Shown piece by piece: positions 21,813-31,632 of a DNA stretch of 64,000 bases. The DNA is from Tanypteryx hageni. Its lineage: Eukaryota; Arthropoda; Insecta; Odonata; Petaluridae. Under the pieces are notes generated by a model, which searched no databases, had not been told where the DNA came from, and saw only the letters and a list, made by a program, of their open reading frames with translations. The position numbers were made by a program, and so were the translations under genes. Positions within the stretch are counted from its first letter, which is position 1, and each line of letters starts with the position of its first letter. The stretch covers positions 193,386,370-193,450,369 of the forward strand of contig CM054115.1 in assembly GCA_028673005.1 (NCBI GenBank), written 5' to 3'.

Positions 21813-22813
21813 CTGAAGCTTGAAAAGTTTGCCCTAGCAAATATATTAAACTTTCTTTGAGGCTTAGGGTGCCTATCGATTTTCAACTTACACTCTGCAT
21901 ATACGGCCAAATGATCACTTATTCCATCTTCAATGGTGACGTTTATTTTTTCTGGGACGTAAGTTGCTAATAAATATAATATGTTTCCCAATCGCGTTGG
22001 CTTTCTGACTAATTGAAGGAGAGAGTGCTCGCAGAATGTTTCGATTAATGCCTCACAGGATTCGCGTTCTTTACCTCTAGATTCGAAACATAGATTTTCC
22101 CAATCAATTGAGTGTAAGTTAAAGTCACCACCGACTATAACGATACCATCTTGATTTATCAGTCTAAGCTTTGATAATTGTTTCTCGAGACTTAAAATAC
22201 AATCTACGCCAGCGTTAGGTGTCCTGTAAAACGAGCATATGAACACCTTTTTGGAGCCATCTTTACCTATGCGGCACCAAACACTCTCGATATCCTCGTC
22301 ACTTATCGGAATCTCACTGCTATCGTACTTATCGCTAACCGCTATGAAAACTCCCCCGCCCGATCTATTAGCGCGATCTTTTCTATAGACACGATAGTCT
22401 CTAGGAAATATCTCCTGACTCTGAATTTCATCCGTTAACCAACTTTCTGTGCCTATCACGACGTCGGCATGCAGACTGCGAATAACATGCTCGAACTCAG
22501 CAATTTTCCTACGGATGCTGCGACAGTTCAGTACGACGACGTTTAATTTCTCACTATCACTTCGCATGCTAATCTCACCCTTGACTTTCTCTTCCACTCT
22601 AAAACTACATGCGCTCCCACCACAATCACTCCCACGACTGTATGGCGTCGCATCAAAATTGGAATTGCGACCCGTCGCGCCCTTAACGGAACATTCTATC
22701 AATGACCTATCGCGAAATTGGTGCTGCATGTCACGCTCGGTGTATATTCTATCATTAGATAATCTTTCGGGATTCTTATTTTCTACAAATGCATCGATTA
22801 TCCCCTGACCCAA
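21803..22813 (-). CDS. CR1 ORF2, apurinic-like endonuclease part (copy A)
   Basis: The open frame of 336 codons has no ATG at its beginning; the first ATG is at 22,729 and another, MRSDSEKLNVVVLNCRS, immediately precedes the domain. It shows the endonuclease/exonuclease/phosphatase fold that nicks target DNA: LNVVVLNCRSIRRK (Asn motif), VIGTESWL (Glu), GGGVFIAVSDKY, VFICSFYRTPN, IVIVGGDFNLHSIDW (Asp-Phe-Asn) and the final ISDHLAVY (Ser-Asp-His). All catalytic motifs are present. The frame ends at 21,803 where the reverse transcriptase begins in the -1 frame. How ORF2 is initiated is unknown; reinitiation after ORF1 is one possibility. Confidence 0.85.
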   Translation of the reverse strand: MGQGIIDAFVENKNPERLSNDRIYTERDMQHQFRDRSLIECSVKGATGRNSNFDATPYSRGSDCGGSACSFRVEEKVKGEISMRSDSEKLNVVVLNCRSIRRKIAEFEHVIRSLHADVVIGTESWLTDEIQSQEIFPRDYRVYRKDRANRSGGGVFIAVSDKYDSSEIPISDEDIESVWCRIGKDGSKKVFICSFYRTPNAGVDCILSLEKQLSKLRLINQDGIVIVGGDFNLHSIDWENLCFESRGKERESCEALIETFCEHSLLQLVRKPTRLGNILYLLATYVPEKINVTIEDGISDHLAVYAECKLKIDRHPKPQRKFNIFARANFSSFRCA

Positions 22814-22839
22814 AACTGACCTACACCCTGCCCTACTCT

Positions 22840-23871
22840 CTAGCCTAAAAAATCCCTACTGTGCTCGAGAATCCTACTCGCTACTCTCTGAGCCGATTCG
22901 GGCGTGTAGTGAACACCAGAGTGATCCAGTGGTGCCCTGCACGATTCCATATTCGGTCGTAGGTCGACGAAGTCCACTCCCAAGTCCCGACAGAAATTCC
23001 ACAGCCTTCGGTTCAGACCTTCAACTCTACTCCAAACCTCAGAACCGCGGTCAATCCTAGGGACTATACTGCAGACAGTAAGCCGCACATCGGAACCCGA
23101 CTCCTCTCGGACACGAGCAACCTCAGAGGCCAAGGCCTTAAAAGAACTTAAAATCTCCTCGGACCCGCGCTTCGAGGCGTCGTTAGTCCCAACATGGGCC
23201 ACCACCCGCAGCCGAGAGCAACCTGTCGCCACTACCGCTTCTCTCCCCGTGTTGGTCACTTGCGGCATCGTGCCTACTGATATACATCTGGAGAAGACCC
23301 GCTCTTCAACTCCCTCCCGGCGGGCACTGGATAACAGGGGTGCCTTTACACGCCGAACGTTAGAGCTACCTAACACTAACAACCCTCCCTTCCCAACCCG
23401 ACTCCCCTTGGGCCCGGCCTCCATCGAAGAGACGGGAGTGGGTACGGGCGCAATGGCCGTGGAGTCGTCCTCCGACAACACCTCGAACCTATTACTGACA
23501 GGAAGCGAGTCCGCCGAAGCATTCCCAACTCCCTGCCTCCGCAGCACCACCCCACGATCTCCCCGAGTGGACACCACTCTCCACTCATCGGATTTCCCAG
23601 CCCGAGGACCCTCAGCCCGCGGTAAGGAGTCAGAGTCAACCCCGATCACTCTACCGGCTGCCGCACCCAGGCGAACCCGGGCCGCCAATTTGGCGCGGCG
23701 AGCTTTCAGGGATGACCCCGCACCCCCCACACGAACCAAGGCTGCCTCGGACCTTTCCACCCTCTGAAGGAGGTCCGCAACTACCCTCTCCAGCTCCGTG
23801 ATTCGAGCCCTCATGGCCTCGCAACCAGCGGCGCACAAGAAGGAGGAAACGGGAGTCCTCGGTGAAGCCAT
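22840..23871 (-). CDS. CR1 ORF1 protein with SGNH esterase domain (copy A)
   Basis: An intact 343-residue frame. I start it at ATG 23,871 (MASPRTPVSS), which has A at -3 and G at +4; the open frame extends 18 codons upstream without an earlier ATG. Residues 19-48 form an amphipathic, probably coiled-coil segment (ITELERVVADLLQRVERSEA). Residues 50-160 are basic and low in order. The rest is an SGNH/GDSL hydrolase fold: block I LLVLGSSNVRRV (Ser 169 or 170, with Asp of GDS replaced), block III VAHVGTND (228-231) and block V DHSGVH (316-321, Asp-x-x-His). In CR1 elements ORF1 binds element RNA, and its esterase may act on lipid or membranes; that role is inferred. The stop lies 27 bases upstream of the ORF2 open frame. 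Confidence 0.88.
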   Translation of the reverse strand: MASPRTPVSSFLCAAGCEAMRARITELERVVADLLQRVERSEAALVRVGGAGSSLKARRAKLAARVRLGAAAGRVIGVDSDSLPRAEGPRAGKSDEWRVVSTRGDRGVVLRRQGVGNASADSLPVSNRFEVLSEDDSTAIAPVPTPVSSMEAGPKGSRVGKGGLLVLGSSNVRRVKAPLLSSARREGVEERVFSRCISVGTMPQVTNTGREAVVATGCSRLRVVAHVGTNDASKRGSEEILSSFKALASEVARVREESGSDVRLTVCSIVPRIDRGSEVWSRVEGLNRRLWNFCRDLGVDFVDLRPNMESCRAPLDHSGVHYTPESAQRVASRILEHSRDFLG

Positions 23872-24494
23872 CCTAAACTTACCTAATTTATATACTAACG
23901 CAAAAGAGTTACAATATAAAAACAAAAGCTGAAATGGGATAAGGCTAAAGAATTTGGTCTGTTTTAAAGCGGGGACGCTCTTCGTGTAGCGTACGAGAAA
24001 GGGTCAAGCGCAGGTATAAAGTGAAAGGCGTAAACAACACAAACAAGGTTAGATCACGCACAGGAGATGATAGTACACAACAACGAAAAATATAAATACT
24101 ATGGAGCGTAAAACTAAAACAACCTTACAAATGTAACGAGAATATGCTAATACACAATAACTACTATGATATAAATATTATTTTGTAAAAGGGAGAATGA
24201 AATTTCTAACAAGAAACTACGAGGCTTAAAAGTTAACTATTACGGTAGAGGAAAATAAAAACTATAACGTGGATGTTATAACAAAACTAATTACATAACT
24301 TAAACGAATGTTAAATAAAATTACCGAAGGATAACAATAGAATAAAGTAAATTGTTAGTTCTACTTAACACTACAGCTACTCTAATGCTACAGCTACTCT
24401 AGTCGCTCGAGGCTACGTAGGAGATCGCAGGAGCAAGTGAAAGGCACGTCCGTTCACTTCAACAGCCAGGTAAAGACTCGCCAGGTAAAGGATC

Positions 24495-25546
24495 GCGCGG
24501 TAATGGAAGGGAATGTTTACAAAAATGTTTTTACTCAACCTCATTCCATTCCTCATCAATTGCACTGTAAACATTTGTAATAAGCTGTGCATAGACAGGC
24601 ATAAGATGTTTTCCTTTCTTTCTTTACATACCGACGAAGACCTTTGTCGCATGATATAAGCCAAATATCTCCACCAGGAAAAAAGAGGAGAAAAAACGTG
24701 CTCTCCTTTGAAATGATACACAATTCCTTCATTGCATTTCAAACACTAAGGAAAGGTTCCTTGCTCCATTGAAAAGCAACTTATATACGGAGAAACACCA
24801 TCATATCATAGCAAAATTGAAAATTCTATCGCAAAATTCAACGTTGATTACATATTTTTTATAAGAGAAAATAAATACAGGACAAGCATAGATAAGAAGT
24901 ACAAAGCTTCTTCTTTCAAAATATATATAGCTTATTTAGATTTAAAGAAGTCTCTAGCTTCAAAAGATAAAATAAATTAGGGCTGCCGCAGGACGTAATA
25001 GTACGCCTGACGGCCGATTGGACAGTTTTTGTAGGACGTAATAGTAAGCCTGACGGCGTTGAGGGGATCAAGACTCGAAAAAACTACTTTGTTTCCTACT
25101 CATATGGAGCGTTATAGGATATTTATATTATGCTTACTTTGTAATGTTCGGCACCTGTCACAATCCCGACAAGAAGGGAGTAAGGGGTCCCGCGCTCACT
25201 ACTTGAGATATTTTTATCTCATTGTATTATCGTGAGGGCTTACGCAGCGAATAAAAGAAGATAGTGTACCATACATTCTTCAGAAAGAATTTAGAGCAAA
25301 GAAATAAGAGAAGCTTGCCGGTGTGATTTTTGCAGCAAAGTGTGAAGCTGAGAGTTCCTGGCATGTGCTTCGGAAACTGTTTATTTATATAACAACTGGA
25401 TTGTATCGGATTTTATTTTGATCATTTTGATACAGATAATGTTTCAAGTTAATTATTGTTGCACTAATTTTAATAATACTATTTTTCCGGTTATTTATTA
25501 ATACAATAAATTCTATAAATATTACATTAACCCTTGTTTTCACAGA
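24495..25546. other. Spacer between CR1 copy A and a hAT gene
   Basis: No gene is recognised. Near 24,990 and 25,025 the phrase AGGACGTAATAGTA followed by CCTGACGG occurs twice, about 40 bases apart. The part after 25,200 may be the 5' untranslated region of the hAT element at 25,547, but no terminal repeat was identified. Confidence 0.4.
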
Positions 25547-27435
25547 ATGTCCTCTTCATTGTCATCAGATGCCGAAGAAAAAAAAATAGAGGTTAAATCA
25601 AGAGAAGAAAAAGAAGAAAAAACATCAGAATTATTTCAACGAGGAGTGGCAGGGACTTACGCCTGGGTGATTAAAGGAAGAACTGCTGGTAAAGCAAAAT
25701 GTGTATGGTGCAATTGTGAATTTTTCATAGTAAATGGAGGTGTTTATGACCTTAAAAAGCATATGCTAGGTAATAAGCTTAAAAAAGGGAAAGCATTAGC
25801 TAGTAATAATCAAACTTTGAATTTATTTTTCATTTCTTCGGCGACGTCATTAGTTTCGACTGAAGAACAAAAGATTGTTGCCGCAGAAGCTACGTTTGCC
25901 TATCACACAGTGAAACATGCGCATAGCTATCGATCATCGGATTGCATGAGTTCATTATTCAAAACATTATTTAGTGATTGAAAAATCGCTTCTCAATTGA
26001 CATGCGCGCGAACAAAAATATCTAAAATAATAACAAATGTTTTAGCAAAAGACTGCGTATCTAAAGTTGTCGAGAATTTAAAAGAAAATCATCCATTTTC
26101 AATTGCAACAGATTCGTCAAATAAAGGGAACATTAAAATGTTTCCCTTAATGTGTAGATATTTTTCTAAATCTAGTGGGGGAGTTCAAACAAAACTTTTG
26201 AGTTTCTGTAACAGCCAGTCAGAAACTTCAAATGATATTTCACTTTGCTTACTTCAAAAGTTGAAGGGGCTGAATTTAAATCCCGAGAACATTGTTAGTT
26301 TTTGCGGTGATAATGCTAATGTAAATTTTGGTATTAATCAGAGTGTATTTACAGAATTTAAGAAATTTAATAAGGATTTAATAGATATGGGGTGTCTGCC
26401 ATGTCTTACACAATGTAACAAGAAAAGCTACAAGCTGTTTAGAAGTTGATATAGAATGTATAATTTTAAAAACATATAATGAATTTAGTTCACATAGTAA
26501 AAGGTTAGAAAATTTAAAAGAACATTACGAATTTTTCGATCTAGAATATTCAGACCTAATGCGTCACGTTCCTACAAGATGGTTGCGCTCCTTCCAGCAG
26601 TAGATAGGCTAAACAAAAATTTTGAGCAAGTGTAAACTATTTTCTATCTTTGGAAAGATGTCCACCTATTTTGCGATATTTTTTTTCTAACGAATTAGCT
26701 GATGCCTACCTTTCTTTCTTTTCAAATGCAGCAACCTGTGTCCAAAACGCAATTTGTAATCTAGAGCAGGATGGTCCAATTATAATAGAACTATTTAACT
26801 TAATGTTCAATCTAAGAAACTCTCTACTTGCTAAATTAAATGATCATTTTTATGGATTCGTTGCTATACAAAAATTGAAATCTTGTCGCAACCCAGTAGA
26901 GATAAATGTGTTTAAGAAAAGAGCAGACGATTTTCTGAAAACTTTAATTCAGTACATTGAAAAAAGATTTAGTTTTGAAAATAATAAGTATGAGTATCTA
27001 AATATATTCAAACTACATGAAGTGTCACATTTTGATCTTTTCTTAAAAGTTATAGATTTATTTAAAATTTCCAATATTAATATTGGTTTGCTATATGAAG
27101 AGTACGTCCTGTTCCATAAAAATACTAACACAAAAGAACTCAAAAATATCACAGATATTTGGATAAAATTTTTAAATGCATACGATGTACCTAATATAGA
27201 AAAAATTATTAATTTTGTTTTTGCTTTGCCTCACTCAAATGCAATGAGTGAGCGAGTATTTAACTTAATGCTCAACTCTTGGAAAAAGAATAGGAAGAGA
27301 TTAGACCTAAAAACTGTTGAGGGAGAATTACTGGTGAAAACCAATTACAATATGTCTTGCAAAGAATTTTATGCAGTTGTATTAAAAAATGAAAAATTGC
27401 TAAAAGAAATTCGCTCAAATGAAGAATATTGTTAG
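25547..27435 (+). pseudogene. BED-finger hAT transposase, nearly complete but broken
   Basis: It starts at ATG 25,547 (MSSSLSSDAEE). An acidic lead is followed by a BED-type zinc finger: YAWVIKGRTAGKAKCVWCNCEF with Cys-x-x-Cys and a DLKKHM helix; the last His is not evident. An in-frame TGA at 25,979 interrupts the gene, which resumes in the same frame: TDSSNKGNIKMFPLMCRYF (first Asp), then VSFCGDNANVNFG (second Asp). A frame change near 26,420 leads to DLMRHVPTRWL, and another near 26,620 to ERCPPILRYFFSNE. The C-terminal hAT dimerisation region ALPHSNAMSERVFNLMLNSWKKNRKRLDLKTVEG (about 27,222-27,325) is intact. It has at least one nonsense codon and two frameshifts, so it is inactive. Terminal repeats were not found. 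Confidence 0.8.
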
Positions 27436-28190
27436 ATAAATACTTCTATTTTGATAAAATAAATCAGGTTTACTGAATTTATATTGTAAATAATTATGCA
27501 AAACATATCATGATAATATTTGTAAAAGTTTACGTTAGCTGTTATAACTGTCATAAAATAAAATATGGAGTGTACTTTTCTATCGTGTTAGTGTCTAAGT
27601 GAAAAGCGCTTAAAATGGTATACAAAAACATTTTTTTTTTCACAAAAATCTAAAAATAGTTGATACCCTCCATCGTCAAATACGAAAGATATTACGGTTT
27701 TGGCATCATCAATTTGTAGAAAAGCATTCGTCAACTTAATCTCTAAATTAAAGCTTCATATGACAAAAATATAAAAATATTTTCTTAGAGTTCATCATAA
27801 AAATTTTCAAATTTGTAGATATATTCTTTTATTATATTTATACAAATTAATATTGACGAATCAACAGAAAAAATAAATAAAAGTTGTAATTAGCAAAAAG
27901 CAATTTTAAATACTATAACATCAACTCAAAATGGGTAAAAAAACTTGAATTTTCTGGAAATTTTGTGTCAAAAAAGGGTCGATGGCTAGGAAATACGATA
28001 AACCTGTGAATTGTTTAGGCATCCAATAATATTTTCAATGAAAAAAGAAAAGTAAGCCAAAATAAATAATTTTGACAATCTATATAAATATATAATGAAT
28101 TATTATTTAACGTGAAGTGTTTTGTTCAATTCTGTGAATGAATGAAGGAAAGATGACTCTTAGCTTTAGGAGAATCTCTGTCCTCCTCGG
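27436..28190. other. AT-rich spacer
   Basis: No gene is seen. It probably includes the 3' non-coding part of the preceding hAT copy. Confidence 0.4.
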
Positions 28191-28204
28191 CCCCCTGCGT
28201 TAGG

Positions 28205-28562
28205 TTGAATCAGTTAGTTTTGGGCTGGTTTCATGTACACATTGACTTTGTTCCCACCTTCGGATTATGTTGGATAGTACACGTCGACATTTGACACACC
28301 CGCGGCTTCGATTTGTATAAGTCCTTTCCTTCATTTCTTCAGTATTGTTTGTTATTTTGCTTCTTCTCGAACTAGCAATTCTTGATACTTGGAGATATTT
28401 TAAATAGAAATAATAATAAATACTGAAGAAACGAATGAATGAACTCATACCCAACCCAATGGTGGTGACAAAGTCAACGTGTACTACCCAACCCAAACTG
28501 CGTGTGTGAACAAAGTCAACGTGTACAGAAAACCGACCCAACAGTTTTGGGATGGACTACAT
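28205..28562. mobile_element. MITE-like element with long inverted repeats
   Basis: The left arm (tttgggctggtttcatgtac, then acattgactttgttc) is the reverse complement, with mismatches, of the right arm (gaacaaagtcaacgtgtaca, then gaaaaccgacccaaca). The submotif GTACACGTTGACTTTGT occurs at least three times inside. It is non-coding and about 355 bases long. The superfamily is not clear. Confidence 0.6.
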
Positions 28563-28804
28563 TTACCTGAGATCGGCAAAGTTTACAAATCAGATTTTCT
28601 ACCTGTGTTAACGTTTGAGGATTAACTATGGATTATCGGCCGAGTTGACATTTTCCCTTCTTCTCTGTCTCCCTTCTCTCTCTCTCTCAGTCGGTTCATA
28701 CGCGGCCACATGAAAAGTGAAATAAATAAAATGCGATATAATATAATTGATAATTCTTTGAAAAACAGGCAAGAAATAAATAATAATAATAATTTCTCAT
28801 GTAT

Positions 28805-29265
28805 AGTAGAACCTCGATTTTTTCAGGTTTCGGGCAAAGAGAATGTCGGATTTGAGAAATGGATGGATAATAGAGAGAGAAATAGAATATCGGATCGAAT
28901 TCGGATTCATAGAAAAGGACTTCTGCGTTATTATAGGCCCTGTTAGAGGAATTCGTTTACTCCGTTGTTAAACGAACTACCGAAACATTGCGATATCGAG
29001 TTGGTTGTGAGTAACACATTTCATCGTTTTCCAACGAGTTAAGATTCCACAGTTCACTTCCGTTTTACTTACCGAGTCCACAATTTTGTCACCATCCCGC
29101 TATAAATCATTAATGGTAGTTCTTGCAATACCGTAAATTTCTGTTAAACTGGAAGCACTAACGCCTTTCCTTAAACATCGAACGTCTTTTTCCGCCACTT
29201 TTATGTAGGGCACATGTGCACTCAGGTGGATCTTTCAAATCTGGCAGAAAATTTTAAGTGCCAAA
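28805..29265 (-). mobile_element. Tigger-like remnant with CENP-B HTH segment
   Basis: The left part (agtagaacctcgattttttc, then repeated cggatttgag/tcggatcgaattcgg) looks like a Tigger end. On the minus strand, 29,165-29,040 reads GVSASSLTEIYGIARTTINDL, a stop, then RDGDKIVDSVSK: the recognition-helix region of a CENP-B-type transposase with one nonsense codon. Only the DNA-binding N-terminus survives. It belongs to a different subfamily from the copies at 1 and 17 kb. Confidence 0.65.
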
Positions 29266-29590
29266 CAGAAACAGACGGGGATGCTAATTCCGAGAATTGT
29301 TTGCGTATGCGAAAACGTGTGATATTTATTCCAAGAATACTTAGCGAGAAATAAACACGAAAATTTTATAGGAACGGCTGAAATAACACCATATACATAT
29401 ACAAGTAAACATTACAAAACATATTTTACTTGGATGAGTAGTTCGTAGTTCTATAAATGTATGTTCAAACTTTGAAACAAAAAATCTAGCGGGGTGACAA
29501 TTAACAGAATGTGACAGATAAACAGGGTTCTACAATATATAACCAATATTTCTTGATATCTTTGTAAGCGAAGCTGCAACGGACATCCTA

Positions 29591-29591
<1 letters not shown>

Positions 29592-29631
<40 letters not shown>
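29592..29631. repeat. (TA)n microsatellite
   Basis: About 40 bases of TA directly border the repeat copy that follows. Confidence 0.97.
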
Positions 29632-29634
<3 letters not shown>

Positions 29635-29935
29635 ATAAGGCAAAGAAAAGGTAGTGATGAGGGTGGCAACAAGGTGTTGAGGGAAGCCCAGCGGACACTT
29701 ACCAAGTTAGGGACCAAGTTGGCAGGCTGCTGTGGGAGTCGAAGAGACACGTAAAACACACGAACACAAAAAACACGCATGCTTATCGGGCCTTCTTCAG
29801 CGAAAGAGTATCTGAAAGTGACACACTGGGCGGGGAATGACAGGGTGATGTGGGAAGGTAGATGATTGGAGGAGGCGGGGAGTAGGTAGAGTGGATAGCC
29901 AATAAGGAGGGAGTGTGGTAAGGTAAAGTCTGGAT
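29632..29935 (-). mobile_element. Penelope-like/hammerhead repeat, copy P2
   Basis: Begins at the TA tract (AAACATAAGGCAAAGAAAAGG) and follows copy P1 for about 300 bases, ending at about 29,935 where unrelated sequence starts. The minus strand has the donor-like CTTGGTAAGT at about 29,696-29,705. At 29,781-29,800 it has the core CTGAAGAAGGCCCGATAAGC, in which the hairpin loop has been lost. It carries a 12-base local duplication (ttagggaccaag) relative to P1. Confidence 0.6.
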
Positions 29936-29981
29936 ATCTCCTCCGATGATCGCTGACAACCTGCAGAAGAAATTGCTTTTG

Positions 29982-31330
29982 CTATTCACCCTGGGTGTGT
30001 AATCGATTGTATTCCTCGATCAGGGCAACTCCGCGTTCTGCCGTATCGTTAATGCAATTAATGGACCTGATGCACTTTTCTGTGGCAATGTAGTTCCCAT
30101 CAGAAGCCCAGAGTTCGGGATCCAATTCTGTGAATTTCGAGTCAAGACCAAATATGTCGAAAAACCTCAAAGTGTTGGCTGACACAAAATAGTTCAAATT
30201 TTTCTCCAAGATTCTATCCAGATCGACAGTCACTCTCTTTGAGTGGTCCTCATTACCATCATTTTGGAGAGCTTGAATCAATTTAGCTTTTGTATATATT
30301 GGTGGTTTTTTATCAAAGAAAGCAAGGGCAACCAGCTCTTCGATGAGGTACGACAGATGACGAGCAAGCTTCTTCAGAGCAGCGTTGGCAACTATTGAGT
30401 TTGTAGTCTTGTACTGTTAGAGGTTCTTCAACAGCATCAGGTCATTTAAAGGCGCAGCTGCTGGAAGTGCAGCTTGAAACCACGCCTTCAAATAGAATCT
30501 CACAACAAAAATTGCAATGTCCCTTATCCAAGCTTTCTCTTTTGTCTTCAATGGAAACTGTCCTTTGAACATCCACAGTTTAATAGCATAAATGGCTTTG
30601 GCCATTCAACGAGCCTTATGCATTGCACCAGGAGCAAGAAATCTAATTCCACGAGAAGATTCACTTCCAAGAAAGGTGATAGAGATTTCGAGGAGTTCTC
30701 TGTTATCATCGCGAGATTGCTGCTGGTTCAGTTGGTCAGTAGTAAAAGTGATTATTTCGTCTTTAATATCGGCAGTGAACTCATCATCAAGTGCAGTACT
30801 GTATTCGGACTTATCCAGTGACACCCAATGAGCTTGAAATCGCTTGAAAATTAGTATTTCTGAGCTCGCTGATGGACTTACGATGATATAGAAGACAGCT
30901 TCTAGTACCAGCTCCAATATGTGATGCCTGCATGGAATATAGAGAAGGTTCTTGTCTAATTTCTGTTCAATCCAAAGACATGCTCCATTTTTCATCCAGT
31001 ATTTGACGCAGTAGAGTCAAAAAACTTTCCCTTTCACTTTCTCTGCTAGATTCCACAGTTCCAAAGTTTCAACAACAGCCTTGCCCATTTCCAATTCATT
31101 TCAAGCTGCAATTTTTGGAACACCGAGCAGTTGTTCTACTCAATCACATGTGACTAAAATAGGAAGACGATCAAGTACTTCCTTTCCAGTATGATCTGGC
31201 AGCAGCTTACCATCCCAATGCACAACTAGCGGAACTGATGGATTAAATTGAGAGATTATTCGTTTATCTGTTGCTTTCCTTTGCTGAATGTGACTTACAC
31301 GAATTGAGGAACGATTTACGATTGCTTATG
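29982..31330 (-). pseudogene. Unrecognised transposase-like gene, multiply broken
   Basis: Four minus-strand segments read in order as one protein family. At 31,250-31,020: NPSVPLVVHWDGKLLPDHTG, EVLDRLPILVTCD, VEQLLGVPKIAA and VKGKFFDST. Then 30,995-30,606: GACLWIEQKLDKNLLYIPCRHHILELVLEAVF and a RFQAHW segment, ending RGIRFLAPGAMHKAR. Then 30,605-30,417 (AKAIYAIKLWMFKGQFPL) and 30,281-29,982, ending DTAERGVALIEEYNRL. The acidic FDST block followed by CRHHILELVL recalls the second-Asp and C/H motifs of hAT-like transposases, but I cannot name the family. Separate stops and shifts break it at about 31,100, 31,018, 30,605 and 30,416. Confidence 0.55.
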
Positions 31331-31546
31331 AAGGTTCTGTAACGTTCTGGACAGTTCTAGATTGTTCCAAAAGACCTGATATGGACTATTACTTAACACA
31401 AAGAGTGCTCCTGCAAGTGGACTTACGCAGGATTTCTGAAAGGTACATCTGGAAGGTTATATCTATTGCAGTATTGCTTAACATTGACCAATGGGTGCTG
31501 CATCACAATTTTCAATATTAAGTATTTACAATTCACAGTTCCATTC
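31331..31546. other. Short spacer
   Basis: Nothing recognised. It ends at the tail of CR1 copy B, whose flank differs from that of copy A. Confidence 0.4.
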
Positions 31547-31632
31547 ATCTACATCTACATTATACTCTGCAAGTGACCTTTTTGGCGGATGGCAGGGGGT
31601 GCAGTGCACCAAGGGTCCATAGTTTTCCTACG

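Larger units (their letters stand above)
19701..24494 (-). mobile_element. CR1 LINE copy A, essentially full length
   Basis: A non-LTR retrotransposon of about 4.78 kb on the minus strand. From its 5' end at about 24,487: a long 5' untranslated region, ORF1 (23,871-22,840), the ORF2 endonuclease (22.8-21.8 kb), the ORF2 reverse transcriptase (21.8-19.8 kb), a short 3' untranslated region and a (GTAGAT)n tail at 19,708-19,723. AAGGATC occurs at both borders (19,701-19,707 and 24,488-24,494), a likely 7-bp target duplication. Esterase ORF1, endonuclease and reverse transcriptase with a short repeat tail instead of poly(A) are the CR1 clade hallmarks. Confidence 0.9.

Noticed and set aside
21790..21830. 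Canonical -1 slippery heptamer at the CR1 endonuclease/RT junction
   Set aside because: I looked for X-XXY-YYZ in the overlap and found none in the right phase, so programmed frameshifting stays only a possibility.
23249..23767. 172-codon plus-strand frame, present in both CR1 copies (also 35,071-35,589)
   Set aside because: It lies antisense to the GC-rich ORF1. Its conservation follows from ORF1 and its composition is low-complexity Ser/Pro/Thr/Arg.
22840..23925. Longer ORF1 start (MFLYCNSF) at 23,925
   Set aside because: That codon is TTG, not ATG. The ATG at 23,871 has a good initiation context and is shared by both copies.
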